Shown here in pieces: positions 49,425 to 57,899 of a stretch of 64,000 bases of DNA; the first letter of the stretch is position 1, and every line of letters starts with the position of its first letter. Origin of the DNA: Mycobacteriaceae bacterium. Its GTDB lineage: Bacteria > Pseudomonadota > Gammaproteobacteria > Burkholderiales > Burkholderiaceae_D. The translations under genes were made by a program, and so were the position numbers. The notes under the pieces were generated by a model. The model saw only the letters and a program-made list of their open reading frames with translations. It searched no databases and had not been told where the DNA came from. The DNA is taken from positions 37,457-101,456 of the forward strand of contig CAJCHO010000113.1 in the NCBI GenBank assembly GCA_903970145.1, written 5' to 3'.

Positions 49425-49792
49425 CCGGCGCTAGATTGGCTGCGAGCAAAAAGCCCGGCAAACGCGCCAGCGGGCGCGATCACTACAATGTCTATGTGGT
49501 CGAACTCGCCTCAAGCGTGATCTTCGAGCCGCGCTTTGCCAAGGCCAATCCGGATTACGTGGCCGGGATGCCCTGCGTCTACGTCGGCATGACTGGCTTG
49601 TCGCCGGACGTGCGCCTTGATAAGCACAAGGCGGGCATCCAGGCCAACCGCTTTGTAACGCAGTACGGATTGCGCCTGGTACCGCAGCTCTACGAAATGT
49701 ATAACCCGATGCCCTACGACGGTGCGCGCGACATGGAAGTGGAACTGGCGATCGCGCTGCGGGAGAAGGGTTTCGGAGTCTGGCAGGCCTGA
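49421..49792 (+). CDS. GIY-YIG-like small protein
   Basis: A 123-residue protein. The arrangement NVYVVEL, then CVYVGMTGLSPDVRLDKHKAG, matches the layout of GIY-YIG nuclease domains: two beta-strand motifs, and an arginine (in PDVRLDKH) after YVG-MT. A glutamate in a following helix (DMEVELAIALREKG) could be the metal ligand. The first motif lacks the exact G-I-Y. This fold includes UvrC-type and homing nucleases but also small domestic proteins of unknown role. It is coupled to the 83-residue gene and lies between the TonB receptor and an aminotransferase. Activity is uncertain. Confidence 0.7.
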   Translation: MTGARLAASKKPGKRASGRDHYNVYVVELASSVIFEPRFAKANPDYVAGMPCVYVGMTGLSPDVRLDKHKAGIQANRFVTQYGLRLVPQLYEMYNPMPYDGARDMEVELAIALREKGFGVWQA

Positions 49793-49864
49793 GACAAGAG
49801 TCAGCTGCGCGCCGCAGCGCGCAAGCGAGATTTTGCAACAAGACGAATCACAATCGAGACGATC

Positions 49865-51196
49865 ATGGACCGCAACGACCCCGAGCTAGACCTGTCTGCC
49901 TACTGGATGCCCTTTACGGCAAATCGCGAATTCAAGGCCGATCCGCGCCTATTGATCTCGGCTGCCGGCATGTATTACACCGATACCCACGGCAAGCAGA
50001 TCCTCGACGGCACGGCCGGGCTGTGGTGCGTCAACGCCGGTCACGGCCAGCCAGCAGTCGTCAAGGCGATCCAGGATATGGCCGGGCAGCTCGATTTCGC
50101 GCCGTCATTCAACATGGGGCATCCGGCACCATTCGAGCTGGCGCGGCGCCTGGCGGATTTCAGCGGCAGGCGCTTTTCGCATGCTTTTTTCACTGGCTCC
50201 GGTTCCGAGGCGGTCGACACCGCGTTGAAGATGGCGCTTGCCTACCACCGGGTACGCGGTGACGGTGCGCGCACCCGACTGATCGGCCGCGAGCGCGGCT
50301 ATCATGGCGTAGGCTTTGGCGGCATCTCGGTGGGCGGGATGGTCAACAATCGCAAGTACTTCGGGCCCATGCTGGGTGGTGTCGATCACCTGCCAAGCAC
50401 CCATCTGCCGGACAGGAATCTGTTCTCGCGCGGCCAGCCGGCGCACGGCGATTACCTCGCCGACGAACTCGAGCGCATCGTGGCGCTGCATGACGCCTCG
50501 ACGATTGCGGCGGTAATTGTCGAGCCGGTGGCCGGCTCGACTGGCGTGCTGGTTCCACCCAAGGGCTACCTGGAGCGCCTGCGCGCGATCTGCGACAAGT
50601 ACGGGATTCTTTTGATATTTGACGAAGTGATCACCGGTTTCGGGCGACTCGGTGCGCCCTTTGCGACCCAATACTTCGGCGTCGAGCCTGATCTCATCAC
50701 CTGCGCCAAGGGCCTCACCAACGGTGCCGTACCGATGGGTGCCGTACTCACCAAGCCGCATCTCTACGAAACCTTCATGAGTGCGCCGGGCGCTCCGGCC
50801 AGCGGCATCGAGCTGTTTCATGGCTATACCTATTCAGGCCATCCGCTCGCCTGTGCGGCGGCGATCGCGACCCTGAAGGTCTATGCCGAGCAACGCCTGA
50901 TCGAGAACGCGGCCGCGCTTGCACCCTACTGGGAGGAGGGTCTGCAGTCACTGCGCGGGCTGCCCCACGTGGTCGACTTGCGCAATCTCGGTCTGATCGC
51001 CGGCATTGAGCTCGCCTCGCGTCCCGGTAAACCGGGTGCGCGCGCTATTGACGCCTTCAAGAGCGCATTCGACAAGGGTTTGATGGTGCGCTACACCGGC
51101 GACACGCTCGCCATGTCGCCGCCTTTGATCATCGAGAAAAAGCACATCGACCAGATCTTCGCGACCCTTGCCGACGTCCTGCGCACGCTCAATTAG
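49865..51196 (+). CDS. Omega-amino acid:pyruvate aminotransferase
   Basis: A 443-residue class III PLP aminotransferase close in style to the beta-alanine:pyruvate aminotransferases, which begin with a WMPFTANR-like segment as here (14-21). The PLP lysine is K282 (DLITCAKGLTNGAVPMG), with GSGSEAVDTALK and FDEVITGFGRLG. It transfers the terminal amino group of beta-alanine, GABA or diamines to pyruvate, giving alanine. It is the third class III aminotransferase of the island. It is transcribed alone, 72 bp after the GIY-YIG-like gene, and could act on beta-alanine derived from spermidine or diaminopropane. Confidence 0.93.
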   Translation: MDRNDPELDLSAYWMPFTANREFKADPRLLISAAGMYYTDTHGKQILDGTAGLWCVNAGHGQPAVVKAIQDMAGQLDFAPSFNMGHPAPFELARRLADFSGRRFSHAFFTGSGSEAVDTALKMALAYHRVRGDGARTRLIGRERGYHGVGFGGISVGGMVNNRKYFGPMLGGVDHLPSTHLPDRNLFSRGQPAHGDYLADELERIVALHDASTIAAVIVEPVAGSTGVLVPPKGYLERLRAICDKYGILLIFDEVITGFGRLGAPFATQYFGVEPDLITCAKGLTNGAVPMGAVLTKPHLYETFMSAPGAPASGIELFHGYTYSGHPLACAAAIATLKVYAEQRLIENAAALAPYWEEGLQSLRGLPHVVDLRNLGLIAGIELASRPGKPGARAIDAFKSAFDKGLMVRYTGDTLAMSPPLIIEKKHIDQIFATLADVLRTLN

Positions 51197-51213
51197 GCCT
51201 CGGACAGGGGCAA

Positions 51214-51243
51214 TTGGCGTCGCGCGCCCAGCTCTGCGATAAT
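51214..51243 (+). promoter_or_regulatory. Putative promoter of rhlE
   Basis: TTGGCG (51214-51219), an 18-bp spacer and GATAAT (51238-51243) preceded by TGC, an extended -10. It would leave a leader of about 110 nt before the GTG start at 51360. Confidence 0.55.
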
Positions 51244-51359
51244 AGCGCTCGCCCGAGCCCCGCGTGGGTTCGCTCGCCCCTCGAACCTCCCCCAGGTTCC
51301 CAGGGGCCCTACGGCGCAGATCGCCGCATCTGGCGTGACTGTGCAGGACCAGGTCTTTC

Positions 51360-52772
51360 GTGAATCCGAGTGCCGCAGTTCCTACGACTTTTGCCGATTT
51401 CGGGCTGGATCCCGAGATCTTGCGCGCGCTCACGGAGCAGGGCTATACGACCCCCACGCCCATCCAGCTCGAGGCGATCCCGGTAGCGCTTAACGGCCGT
51501 GACCTGATGGGCGCTGCCCAGACTGGTACTGGCAAGACCGCCGGTTTCGCACTGCCGATCATCCAGCGTCTGTTGCCCCAGGCGAGTTCCAGCGCGTCAC
51601 CGGCGCGCCATCCGGTGCGCGCGCTGATTCTCACACCCACCCGGGAACTCGCTGACCAGGTCGCCGAGAACGTGGCGCGCTATGCCCAACACACGGCCCT
51701 GCGCAGCACGGTGGTTTTCGGGGGAGTCGACATGGCGAGCCAGACGGCGACGCTGCGCGCTGGCATCGAAATCCTGATCGCGACCCCGGGGCGGCTGCTT
51801 GACCACGTGCAACAGCGCACCCTGAATCTGGGTCAGACGCAGATTCTGGTACTCGATGAAGCCGATCGCATGCTCGATATGGGTTTTCTGCCCGACCTGC
51901 AGCGCATCATCAACCTGTTGCCCAAACAGCGTCAGAATCTGATGTTTTCGGCAACCTTCTCAAATGAAATCCGCAAGCTCGCGCAGACTTTCATGCATGA
52001 GCCGGTGTTGATCGAGGTGGCGCGCCGCAATGCGACCGCCGACAATGTCACGCAGGTGGTCTATGAGGTCAGTTCGGATCAAAAGCGTGCCGCGGTTGCT
52101 CACCTGATCAACGAGCGCCAGCTAAAGCAGGTCATCGTCTTTTCGAACACCAAGATCGGCACCTCGCGCCTGGCTCGGGAGCTGCAAAAAGAAGGCATCA
52201 AGGCCGATGCCATTCATGGTGACAAGAGCCAGAAGGATCGCATGATTGCGCTGGACGCCTTCAAGAGTGGTGGCGTTGAGGTGCTGGTGGCGACCGATGT
52301 CGCTGCGCGCGGACTCGATATCGTCGAGCTGCCCTGCGTGATTAACTACGACCTGCCTCATTCCCCGGAAGACTATGTGCATCGGATCGGACGCACCGGC
52401 CGTGCCGGTGCTTCAGGGGACGCTATTTCACTGATGGCACCCGATGAAGAGCGCTATCTGCTGGACATCGAGAAACTGACCAAAACCAAGATCGAGCGTC
52501 GCCGCCTCGAGAATTTCCATCCCTGGGACAAGCACCGCCACAGCCCGCGTGCGACCCGCACAGAAGGCTCGAGCGGTGCAGCGCGTGCGCGACCTTCGGA
52601 GCGCACCTCGGCAACGCCCCAGGATGAGTGGTTTTCCAAGCCCTATGAACCGAGCGCTCCGGGCGCTGATAGTGCAGCCGCATCGTCGGCACCGGTGGCA
52701 CCCCGTCCGGCAATCGAGCGCGATTCGCGTCGTCCGGTAGCAGCCCTCCTGGGTGGTGGCAAGAAGGCCTGA
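51360..52772 (+). CDS. rhlE: DEAD-box RNA helicase RhlE
   Basis: A 470-residue ATP-dependent RNA helicase for ribosome assembly or mRNA decay. Motifs in order: the Q-motif FGLDPEILRALTEQGYTTPTPIQ, AQTGTGKT (53-60), PTRELA, TPGRLLDH, DEADRMLDMGF (166 on), SATF, and HRIGRTGRAG. The C-terminal 80 residues are basic and disordered, as in RhlE proteins. Start is GTG at 51360, followed by MNPSAAVPTTFADFGL. A 14-bp palindrome spans its stop codon. It converges on a CoA-binding gene. Confidence 0.95.
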   Translation: MNPSAAVPTTFADFGLDPEILRALTEQGYTTPTPIQLEAIPVALNGRDLMGAAQTGTGKTAGFALPIIQRLLPQASSSASPARHPVRALILTPTRELADQVAENVARYAQHTALRSTVVFGGVDMASQTATLRAGIEILIATPGRLLDHVQQRTLNLGQTQILVLDEADRMLDMGFLPDLQRIINLLPKQRQNLMFSATFSNEIRKLAQTFMHEPVLIEVARRNATADNVTQVVYEVSSDQKRAAVAHLINERQLKQVIVFSNTKIGTSRLARELQKEGIKADAIHGDKSQKDRMIALDAFKSGGVEVLVATDVAARGLDIVELPCVINYDLPHSPEDYVHRIGRTGRAGASGDAISLMAPDEERYLLDIEKLTKTKIERRRLENFHPWDKHRHSPRATRTEGSSGAARARPSERTSATPQDEWFSKPYEPSAPGADSAAASSAPVAPRPAIERDSRRPVAALLGGGKKA

Positions 52773-52779
52773 TCAGGCC
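52766..52779. terminator. Palindrome spanning the rhlE stop, possible bidirectional terminator
   Basis: GGCCTGATCAGGCC is a perfect 14-bp palindrome that includes the rhlE TGA and ends 4 bp before the stop of the converging CoA-binding gene. It lacks a T-run on either side. Confidence 0.3.
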
Positions 52780-52782
52780 CCG

Positions 52783-53190
52783 TCAATCCTCGGCGCTGCG
52801 TCGGTGATCGACCATGATGCAGCGATTCATGACTACCTTGAGTCCGGCGCCACGCGCTAACTCGGCGGCAGCCTGATTGACCACGCCCAGTTGCATCCAC
52901 AGGTGAGAAGCGCCGATCGCGATCGCGGATTGGGCAATCGGCAGGATCTCGCTGCTGCGACGAAAGCAGACAACCGTGTCGATCGGTCCCTCGATCTCCT
53001 CGAGCGTGGCTACGCAGGCACGGTCTAGAACCCGGGCAGCGTTGGGGTTGACCGGCATCACGTCGAAACCCTCTTTCACGAGATAAGACATGATGCGCTG
53101 GCTGTCGCGCGCCGGATTATCTGACGCCCCGACGATAGCAATGTGGCGCATGGTGGCGAGGATCGTCGCTACATCCTCGCGCTCACTCAC
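52783..53190 (-). CDS. CoA-binding domain protein (YccU-like)
   Basis: A 135-residue Rossmann-fold protein of the small YccU family. HIAIVGASDNPARDSQRIMSYL, then VMPVNPNAARVLDRACVATLEEI and VVCFRRSSEI, give the succinyl-CoA-synthetase-like nucleotide fold, with a conserved cysteine in MNRCIMVDH. Role is unknown; some relatives bind CoA. The GTG start at 53190 overlaps the gluQ stop (GTGA), so it is coupled to gluQ, and the longer frame to 53238 is not needed. Confidence 0.88.
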   Translation of the reverse strand: MSEREDVATILATMRHIAIVGASDNPARDSQRIMSYLVKEGFDVMPVNPNAARVLDRACVATLEEIEGPIDTVVCFRRSSEILPIAQSAIAIGASHLWMQLGVVNQAAAELARGAGLKVVMNRCIMVDHRRSAED

Positions 53191-54083
53191 GCTGGCGCTG
53201 CCTGCGCGGGCGCGCGTGAGGCGCAGCGCTGCATCCATGCGGCATTGCAGCGCTCCCAGAACTGGGCAAGGCTCGTTGGTGTCGCGAGGTTCAAGTCAAG
53301 CTGACGCGCCGCCGCAGCGAGTGCTGCCAGCGGATCGTTAGCGTCGATCGCCGCCGCACCGGTCTGCTTGCTAAGTTTCTCACCGGCATGGTTGGTCACG
53401 ACTGGAACGTGAAGGGTGCGTGGTGACGTGAGGCCAAGGCAGCCCTGCAGATAAATCTGGCGCGCCGTGGAATCGAGCAGGTCGGCACCGCGCACGATGT
53501 CGGTCACGCCTTGCGTCGCGTCGTCGACCACGACTGCCAGCTGATAGGTCCAGGTGCCGTCAGCGCGTCGCACGACAAAGTCTCCAACCGCTCGCGCCAG
53601 GTCCTGCACTACGACGCCGGCCTCGCGATCGACAAAGCGTACGGTGGCTTCGTTTACGCGCAGGCGCCAGCTGTGCGCCCCGTGTTCGGCACCACTTTTG
53701 CTGCGACAGGTGCCAGGATAGATGGGCGTGCCGTCGCTGCCGGCCAGACCCGAATCCGCGACCTCACGGCGCGTGCAGGTACAGGCGAACACCAGACCGG
53801 CCGCCTTGAGCTCCTTAAGGGCGTGCTCATAGGCGGCTGACCGGGAACTCTGGTAGATCACCGGTCCGTCGGAGACCATGCCGCAGCGCGCCAGCGTAGT
53901 GAGGATGTGCTCGGCAATCTCGGCTTTGCAGCGTTGCCCGTCGACGTCCTCGATGCGCACCAGCCAGCGTCCCTGGTGGACTCGGGCATCAGAGTAGCTG
54001 GCCAGCGCTGCCACCAGCGAGCCCAGGTGAAGGGGGCCGCTCGGAGAGGGTGCGAAACGGCCAACATAGGGTCCTACATGCAC
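53187..54083 (-). CDS. gluQ: Glutamyl-Q tRNA(Asp) synthetase
   Basis: A 298-residue GluRS-like enzyme without an anticodon-binding domain, which attaches glutamate to the queuosine base of tRNA-Asp. GRFAPSPSGPLHLGSLVAAL (near residues 8-27) replaces the HIGH box region, KLSKQTGA is the KMSKS-like loop, and the CTCTRREV ... YPGTCR cysteines form the zinc site. The GTG at 54083 has GGGAG 8 bp upstream and gives a normal length (E. coli about 300); a TTG at 54110 is also in frame. The next gene, for the CoA-binding protein, overlaps its stop by 4 bp. Confidence 0.94.
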   Translation of the reverse strand: MHVGPYVGRFAPSPSGPLHLGSLVAALASYSDARVHQGRWLVRIEDVDGQRCKAEIAEHILTTLARCGMVSDGPVIYQSSRSAAYEHALKELKAAGLVFACTCTRREVADSGLAGSDGTPIYPGTCRSKSGAEHGAHSWRLRVNEATVRFVDREAGVVVQDLARAVGDFVVRRADGTWTYQLAVVVDDATQGVTDIVRGADLLDSTARQIYLQGCLGLTSPRTLHVPVVTNHAGEKLSKQTGAAAIDANDPLAALAAAARQLDLNLATPTSLAQFWERCNAAWMQRCASRAPAQAAPA

Positions 54084-54255
54084 GGATTCGGGCTCCCATC
54101 GACAGTACAATCGTTAACACATTGGCTCTGGAGCAGAGCCCGGTTTTTGCCATATAGTAATCAACTTATGACCGGCCATCGAGATCGTCAAAAGCCACGG
54201 GTTTGCGTGTGGCGCGGCCGGGTACTCAAGAGTTGCTACGCCTGTCTGGGGGCAC

Positions 54256-56925
54256 ATGGGCCTGGTTAGGGAGATCGACGCGCAAGACGGCGAGTTCGCC
54301 GCGCGCGTGCAGCGCAAGATGCTAGAGAACGTGACGCGTGGCGGTCTGCTGCGCGTCATGGGCTTTAACATTTCCGGCCTCTTGTGCGTGGTGATCCTGC
54401 TCTACGGTCACATCGACTCCTTGCGTCTGGCGACGTGGCTGGTGGCTCTGGTGGCGACAATTGCGACGCGTCAGGTAATCCACCGCGCGTGGCAACGGGT
54501 GCGACGACTATCGGCCCAGGCGCTGCGCGCCTGGGAATGGCTCTTGGCCGCGAGCGCAATATTTGACGGCTCGGTCTGGGCGGTCTTGCTGGTATTGATC
54601 TATCAGTCCGGTGGACGTCTGGCACCGGAGACGACGATCCTCGTGAGTGCAGTTGCCGTGGGTCGGCTATTCGTGCACCGCTATTCGCGACTTAACGGAC
54701 CGCTCTACCTGCTGCCGATCATCGCGACCCAGGCACTGATCCTCTCGCGCGCTGATTCAGCACACGCCCCCGCCCTCGTTACCGTGTGGCTCGTGATCGG
54801 CCTATGCGCGCTGCTGGCCCACCGCAGCGCTGCCCTGGGTATCCAACGCAGCTTTGTCGAGAGCGTACGGACCGAGTTTCTCGAGGCACGCCACGCCGCG
54901 CTGCTCGCCATGCCGGGTACCGGAGTACTGGTAGTGCGGGCACACCGGGTGGAGGAGTTTAATGACACGCTGCTGGAACTTTTCGGCTGCACCCGCGAAG
55001 AGCTCTTGAGCCAGGGCTTGCGTGCGCTCCTGGTGCGCAATCGCGACCAGGCCGATTTCGCGAGCCATTGCACAGCGCTGCACGACGCGGCGCCCTTGAA
55101 CTACCGGGTTCGCTACGCCGATCGCCAGGGCGGCCTGATCGAGCTGGATGTCCATCTGGGGGTACTGCCTTCTGAGGTTGAAACACCCGGCGTGATCGCG
55201 TTTTTCTCGGACGTGAGCGAACGGATTCGCATCGAGCAGGACCTGCGCTTTTCCCGCGATCGCCTGCGCCTGGCTCTGGACGCCCTGGAATCCGGCGTCT
55301 GGGACATCGAGGTCGAGGAGGAGCGTTACTTTTATTCGCGACGCTTCAAGATGGTCTTCGGGTTCGCGATCGAGCAACGCCTCGAGCAAGCCGATGCGCG
55401 GCTGTTTTTTCACCATGAATTGATCGATCCGCGCGACTGGACCAAAGTCGCAGACGCCCGCATGCAGACCCTGCAGCAGGGCGTGCCCTTCGATGTCACT
55501 TACCGGATTATCCTGCTCGGCGAGCAGCGCTGGGTCCACGAGACGGTCGTGGTCCTGACCGACGCCAGCGGTAATTGCGTGCGGTTTACCGGCGCGGTTA
55601 CCGACATTACCGATCGCGAGCGTGCGCGCATGCAGCTGACTGCCAGCGAAGTCGCGCAGCGCACATTCATGGAAGCGGCCAACGCTCTGATCTGGCGCTG
55701 CGACGCGGCTGGCGTCCTGAGCTTTGTGAGTGAACGCGGGGCGCGCGACCTCTATGGCTATTCACCCGAACAGATGATCGGTCGTCACCTGGCGGACTTC
55801 AGCGCTCCCGGAGCCCACGCGAACGATCTGAACAAGATTTTCGCCGCGCTCGCGCGTGGACGCAGCGTCAATCACTTCGAGACGGTGCAGGTGGCGCGCT
55901 CCAGGCGTCGGGTCGTCCTGAGCATCAATGCCGTACCGGTGTTTGATGAAGACGGTCGCTACGCAGGTGCCCTTGGCTCGGGTACTGACGTGACGGCATT
56001 GCGCAAGCGCGAACGCGACCTGCAGGACTCGACCAGTCTGCAGCGCCTGCTATTCGAGAACTCCGGCGAGGGGATCGTCGTCGTGCGCGGCGGCCTGGTG
56101 CAGCGCTGCAATCAGGCCTTCGCGGACCTCATCCATGCCAGCAGCGGCGAGATCACCGGTCAACCCCTGTCACGCTGGTTCGCAGATCCCGCACTGTGGC
56201 AGCGTACCCAGGATCAGCTGGTCGAGCTTGGCCTCGTGACCAAGATGGACCTGGAACTACGCCGCACCGGACAATCATTTTGCTGGGTGCGGGTTACCGG
56301 GCGCATTGCGCCGATGGTCGACGAGGAACCCCTGCACGTGTGGTTGATGACCGATATCTCGGCCAGCCGTGCTTTTGAGGAAAGCAGCTGGCAGCGGGTG
56401 CACAACGACGCCCTGACGGGCCTGCCCAATCGCCGTCTGATGCAGGATCGCCTTGAGCAGGGACTCATGCGCGCGCAACGCGAGTCCTTGCGCATGGCCG
56501 TCATGGTGCTCGATCTGGATGGGTTCCGTGCTGTTAACGAGTCTGCCGGACGCAGCTGTGGGGATGCGGCCCTGCGTACCATCGCTGCTCGCCTGGGTGA
56601 ACAGGTGCGGCAATTCGATTCGGTAGCTCGTGTGGGTAGTGACGATTTTGTGCTACTGGTGCAGGACGTCGGAGCGGCCGAGGACGTGTTGCGCATGGGA
56701 CAGCGGCTCATTGAGCGCATTGCCGAGCCGATCGCATGGCAGGACCAGAGCGTGCGCGTGACAGGCTCGGTGGGGATCGCCATCTATCCCGACTGTGGGG
56801 ACGGGCTGGTCGCGCTCTTGCACGGGGCCGAAGAGGCGCTCACTGCGGCACGCGCCGCAGGCGGCAACTGCTGTCGGGTGTCCTCCCAGCCGCGCCACCA
56901 GGGCCAGATTCAGCAGTCGAGTTAG
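54256..56925 (+). CDS. Membrane PAS/GGDEF sensor protein with a degenerate GGDEF motif
   Basis: An 889-residue signalling protein. About six hydrophobic helices occupy residues 35-195. Four PAS-like domains follow (about 210-330, 335-455, 460-585, 590-705), then a GGDEF domain from about 710. The usual GGDEF is GSDDF (ARVGSDDFVLL), with the second glycine and the glutamate changed, so it may have lost or altered diguanylate cyclase activity; it may instead bind GTP or a partner. No EAL domain follows. The ATG at 54256 has GGGGG upstream. Its TAG stop overlaps the trhO stop on the other strand (TTAG). Confidence 0.9.
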   Translation: MGLVREIDAQDGEFAARVQRKMLENVTRGGLLRVMGFNISGLLCVVILLYGHIDSLRLATWLVALVATIATRQVIHRAWQRVRRLSAQALRAWEWLLAASAIFDGSVWAVLLVLIYQSGGRLAPETTILVSAVAVGRLFVHRYSRLNGPLYLLPIIATQALILSRADSAHAPALVTVWLVIGLCALLAHRSAALGIQRSFVESVRTEFLEARHAALLAMPGTGVLVVRAHRVEEFNDTLLELFGCTREELLSQGLRALLVRNRDQADFASHCTALHDAAPLNYRVRYADRQGGLIELDVHLGVLPSEVETPGVIAFFSDVSERIRIEQDLRFSRDRLRLALDALESGVWDIEVEEERYFYSRRFKMVFGFAIEQRLEQADARLFFHHELIDPRDWTKVADARMQTLQQGVPFDVTYRIILLGEQRWVHETVVVLTDASGNCVRFTGAVTDITDRERARMQLTASEVAQRTFMEAANALIWRCDAAGVLSFVSERGARDLYGYSPEQMIGRHLADFSAPGAHANDLNKIFAALARGRSVNHFETVQVARSRRRVVLSINAVPVFDEDGRYAGALGSGTDVTALRKRERDLQDSTSLQRLLFENSGEGIVVVRGGLVQRCNQAFADLIHASSGEITGQPLSRWFADPALWQRTQDQLVELGLVTKMDLELRRTGQSFCWVRVTGRIAPMVDEEPLHVWLMTDISASRAFEESSWQRVHNDALTGLPNRRLMQDRLEQGLMRAQRESLRMAVMVLDLDGFRAVNESAGRSCGDAALRTIAARLGEQVRQFDSVARVGSDDFVLLVQDVGAAEDVLRMGQRLIERIAEPIAWQDQSVRVTGSVGIAIYPDCGDGLVALLHGAEEALTAARAAGGNCCRVSSQPRHQGQIQQSS

Positions 56926-57788
56926 GGGGCGCCCGACACGGGAGCGCAATGCGGGCAGGATTTACCGCGAACGTAACGCACGTCCGACTGTTCGTTTTGC
57001 GTTACTACCGAGCGACAGGCGTAACACTGGGTGGTCGCGGTTTCCGACAGCCTGTCGTTTAGCGCGACCCGGTCATCGAACACGAAACAGTCGCCGTGAT
57101 AGTGGGCTGCACCAACCTGCTCGAAGTATTTGAGAATGCCGCCATCGAGCTGCGCCACGTGCGGCACGGCAAGCTCCTGCAGTAGCAGCGCCGCCTTCTC
57201 GCAGCGGATGCCCCCGGTGCAGAAGGTCACGACGGTAGTCTTCTCGAGATCGAGGCTTGGCTGCGCAACGAATTGGCGAGCAGCGTCGGCAAACTCCGAA
57301 AAATGATCGATTCGAAGACTGTGCGCCCCATCGAAGCTGCCGAGCGCGATTTCAAATTCGTTGCGCGTATCAAGCAGCGCGACTGCACGTCCCTCGTCGT
57401 CGTGACCGGCGTTGAGCCAGCGTGCCAGGGTCGCGGCGCCCACAGCAGGGGCGCGGCCGGCAGCCGGGCGGATGTGCGCGCAACCCATGGTGATGATTTC
57501 CTTTTTCAGGCGCACCAACATGCGTCGGAAGGGTTGGCGCTCGGAGAGGCTGCGCTTGACTTCCAGGTCGGCAAACGAGCCACCAAAGCGGGCGTCCCCC
57601 GTCAGAAACTCCAGGACCGCATCGATTGCTGCGGCCGATCCCGCCAAAAACAGGTTAATACCCTCGGATGACAGCAAAATAGTGCCGCGCAGGCTAAGCT
57701 CGCGGCAGCGCGTCGCGATCGGCTCGCGCCATGACCTAAATTCGTGCAAGTCGACGAATTTGTAGCCCGCTATGTTCACGATATCCAT
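56922..57788 (-). CDS. trhO: tRNA uridine(34) hydroxylase TrhO (rhodanese-domain)
   Basis: A 288-residue UPF0176 family protein that performs oxygen-dependent hydroxylation of U34 in tRNA. The acylphosphatase-like N-domain has LSLRGTILLSSEGINLFLAG, followed by a rhodanese domain with LLDTRNEFEI and the catalytic loop VVTFCTGGIRCEKA (C190). The C-terminus has a CYACRS ... CPHC cysteine set, probably zinc. It is divergent from dnaE across 111 bp. Confidence 0.92.
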   Translation of the reverse strand: MDIVNIAGYKFVDLHEFRSWREPIATRCRELSLRGTILLSSEGINLFLAGSAAAIDAVLEFLTGDARFGGSFADLEVKRSLSERQPFRRMLVRLKKEIITMGCAHIRPAAGRAPAVGAATLARWLNAGHDDEGRAVALLDTRNEFEIALGSFDGAHSLRIDHFSEFADAARQFVAQPSLDLEKTTVVTFCTGGIRCEKAALLLQELAVPHVAQLDGGILKYFEQVGAAHYHGDCFVFDDRVALNDRLSETATTQCYACRSVVTQNEQSDVRYVRGKSCPHCAPVSGAP

Positions 57789-57899
57789 AACCCATAATTA
57801 TAGCGGCTGGGCAAGCGCAGCAAAGTGCGGCCAATGTGCACGCTAAATGCCGCGAGACTGGCAATCGCGGCGCTAAAATGCCAAGTTGCATAAGCCAAG

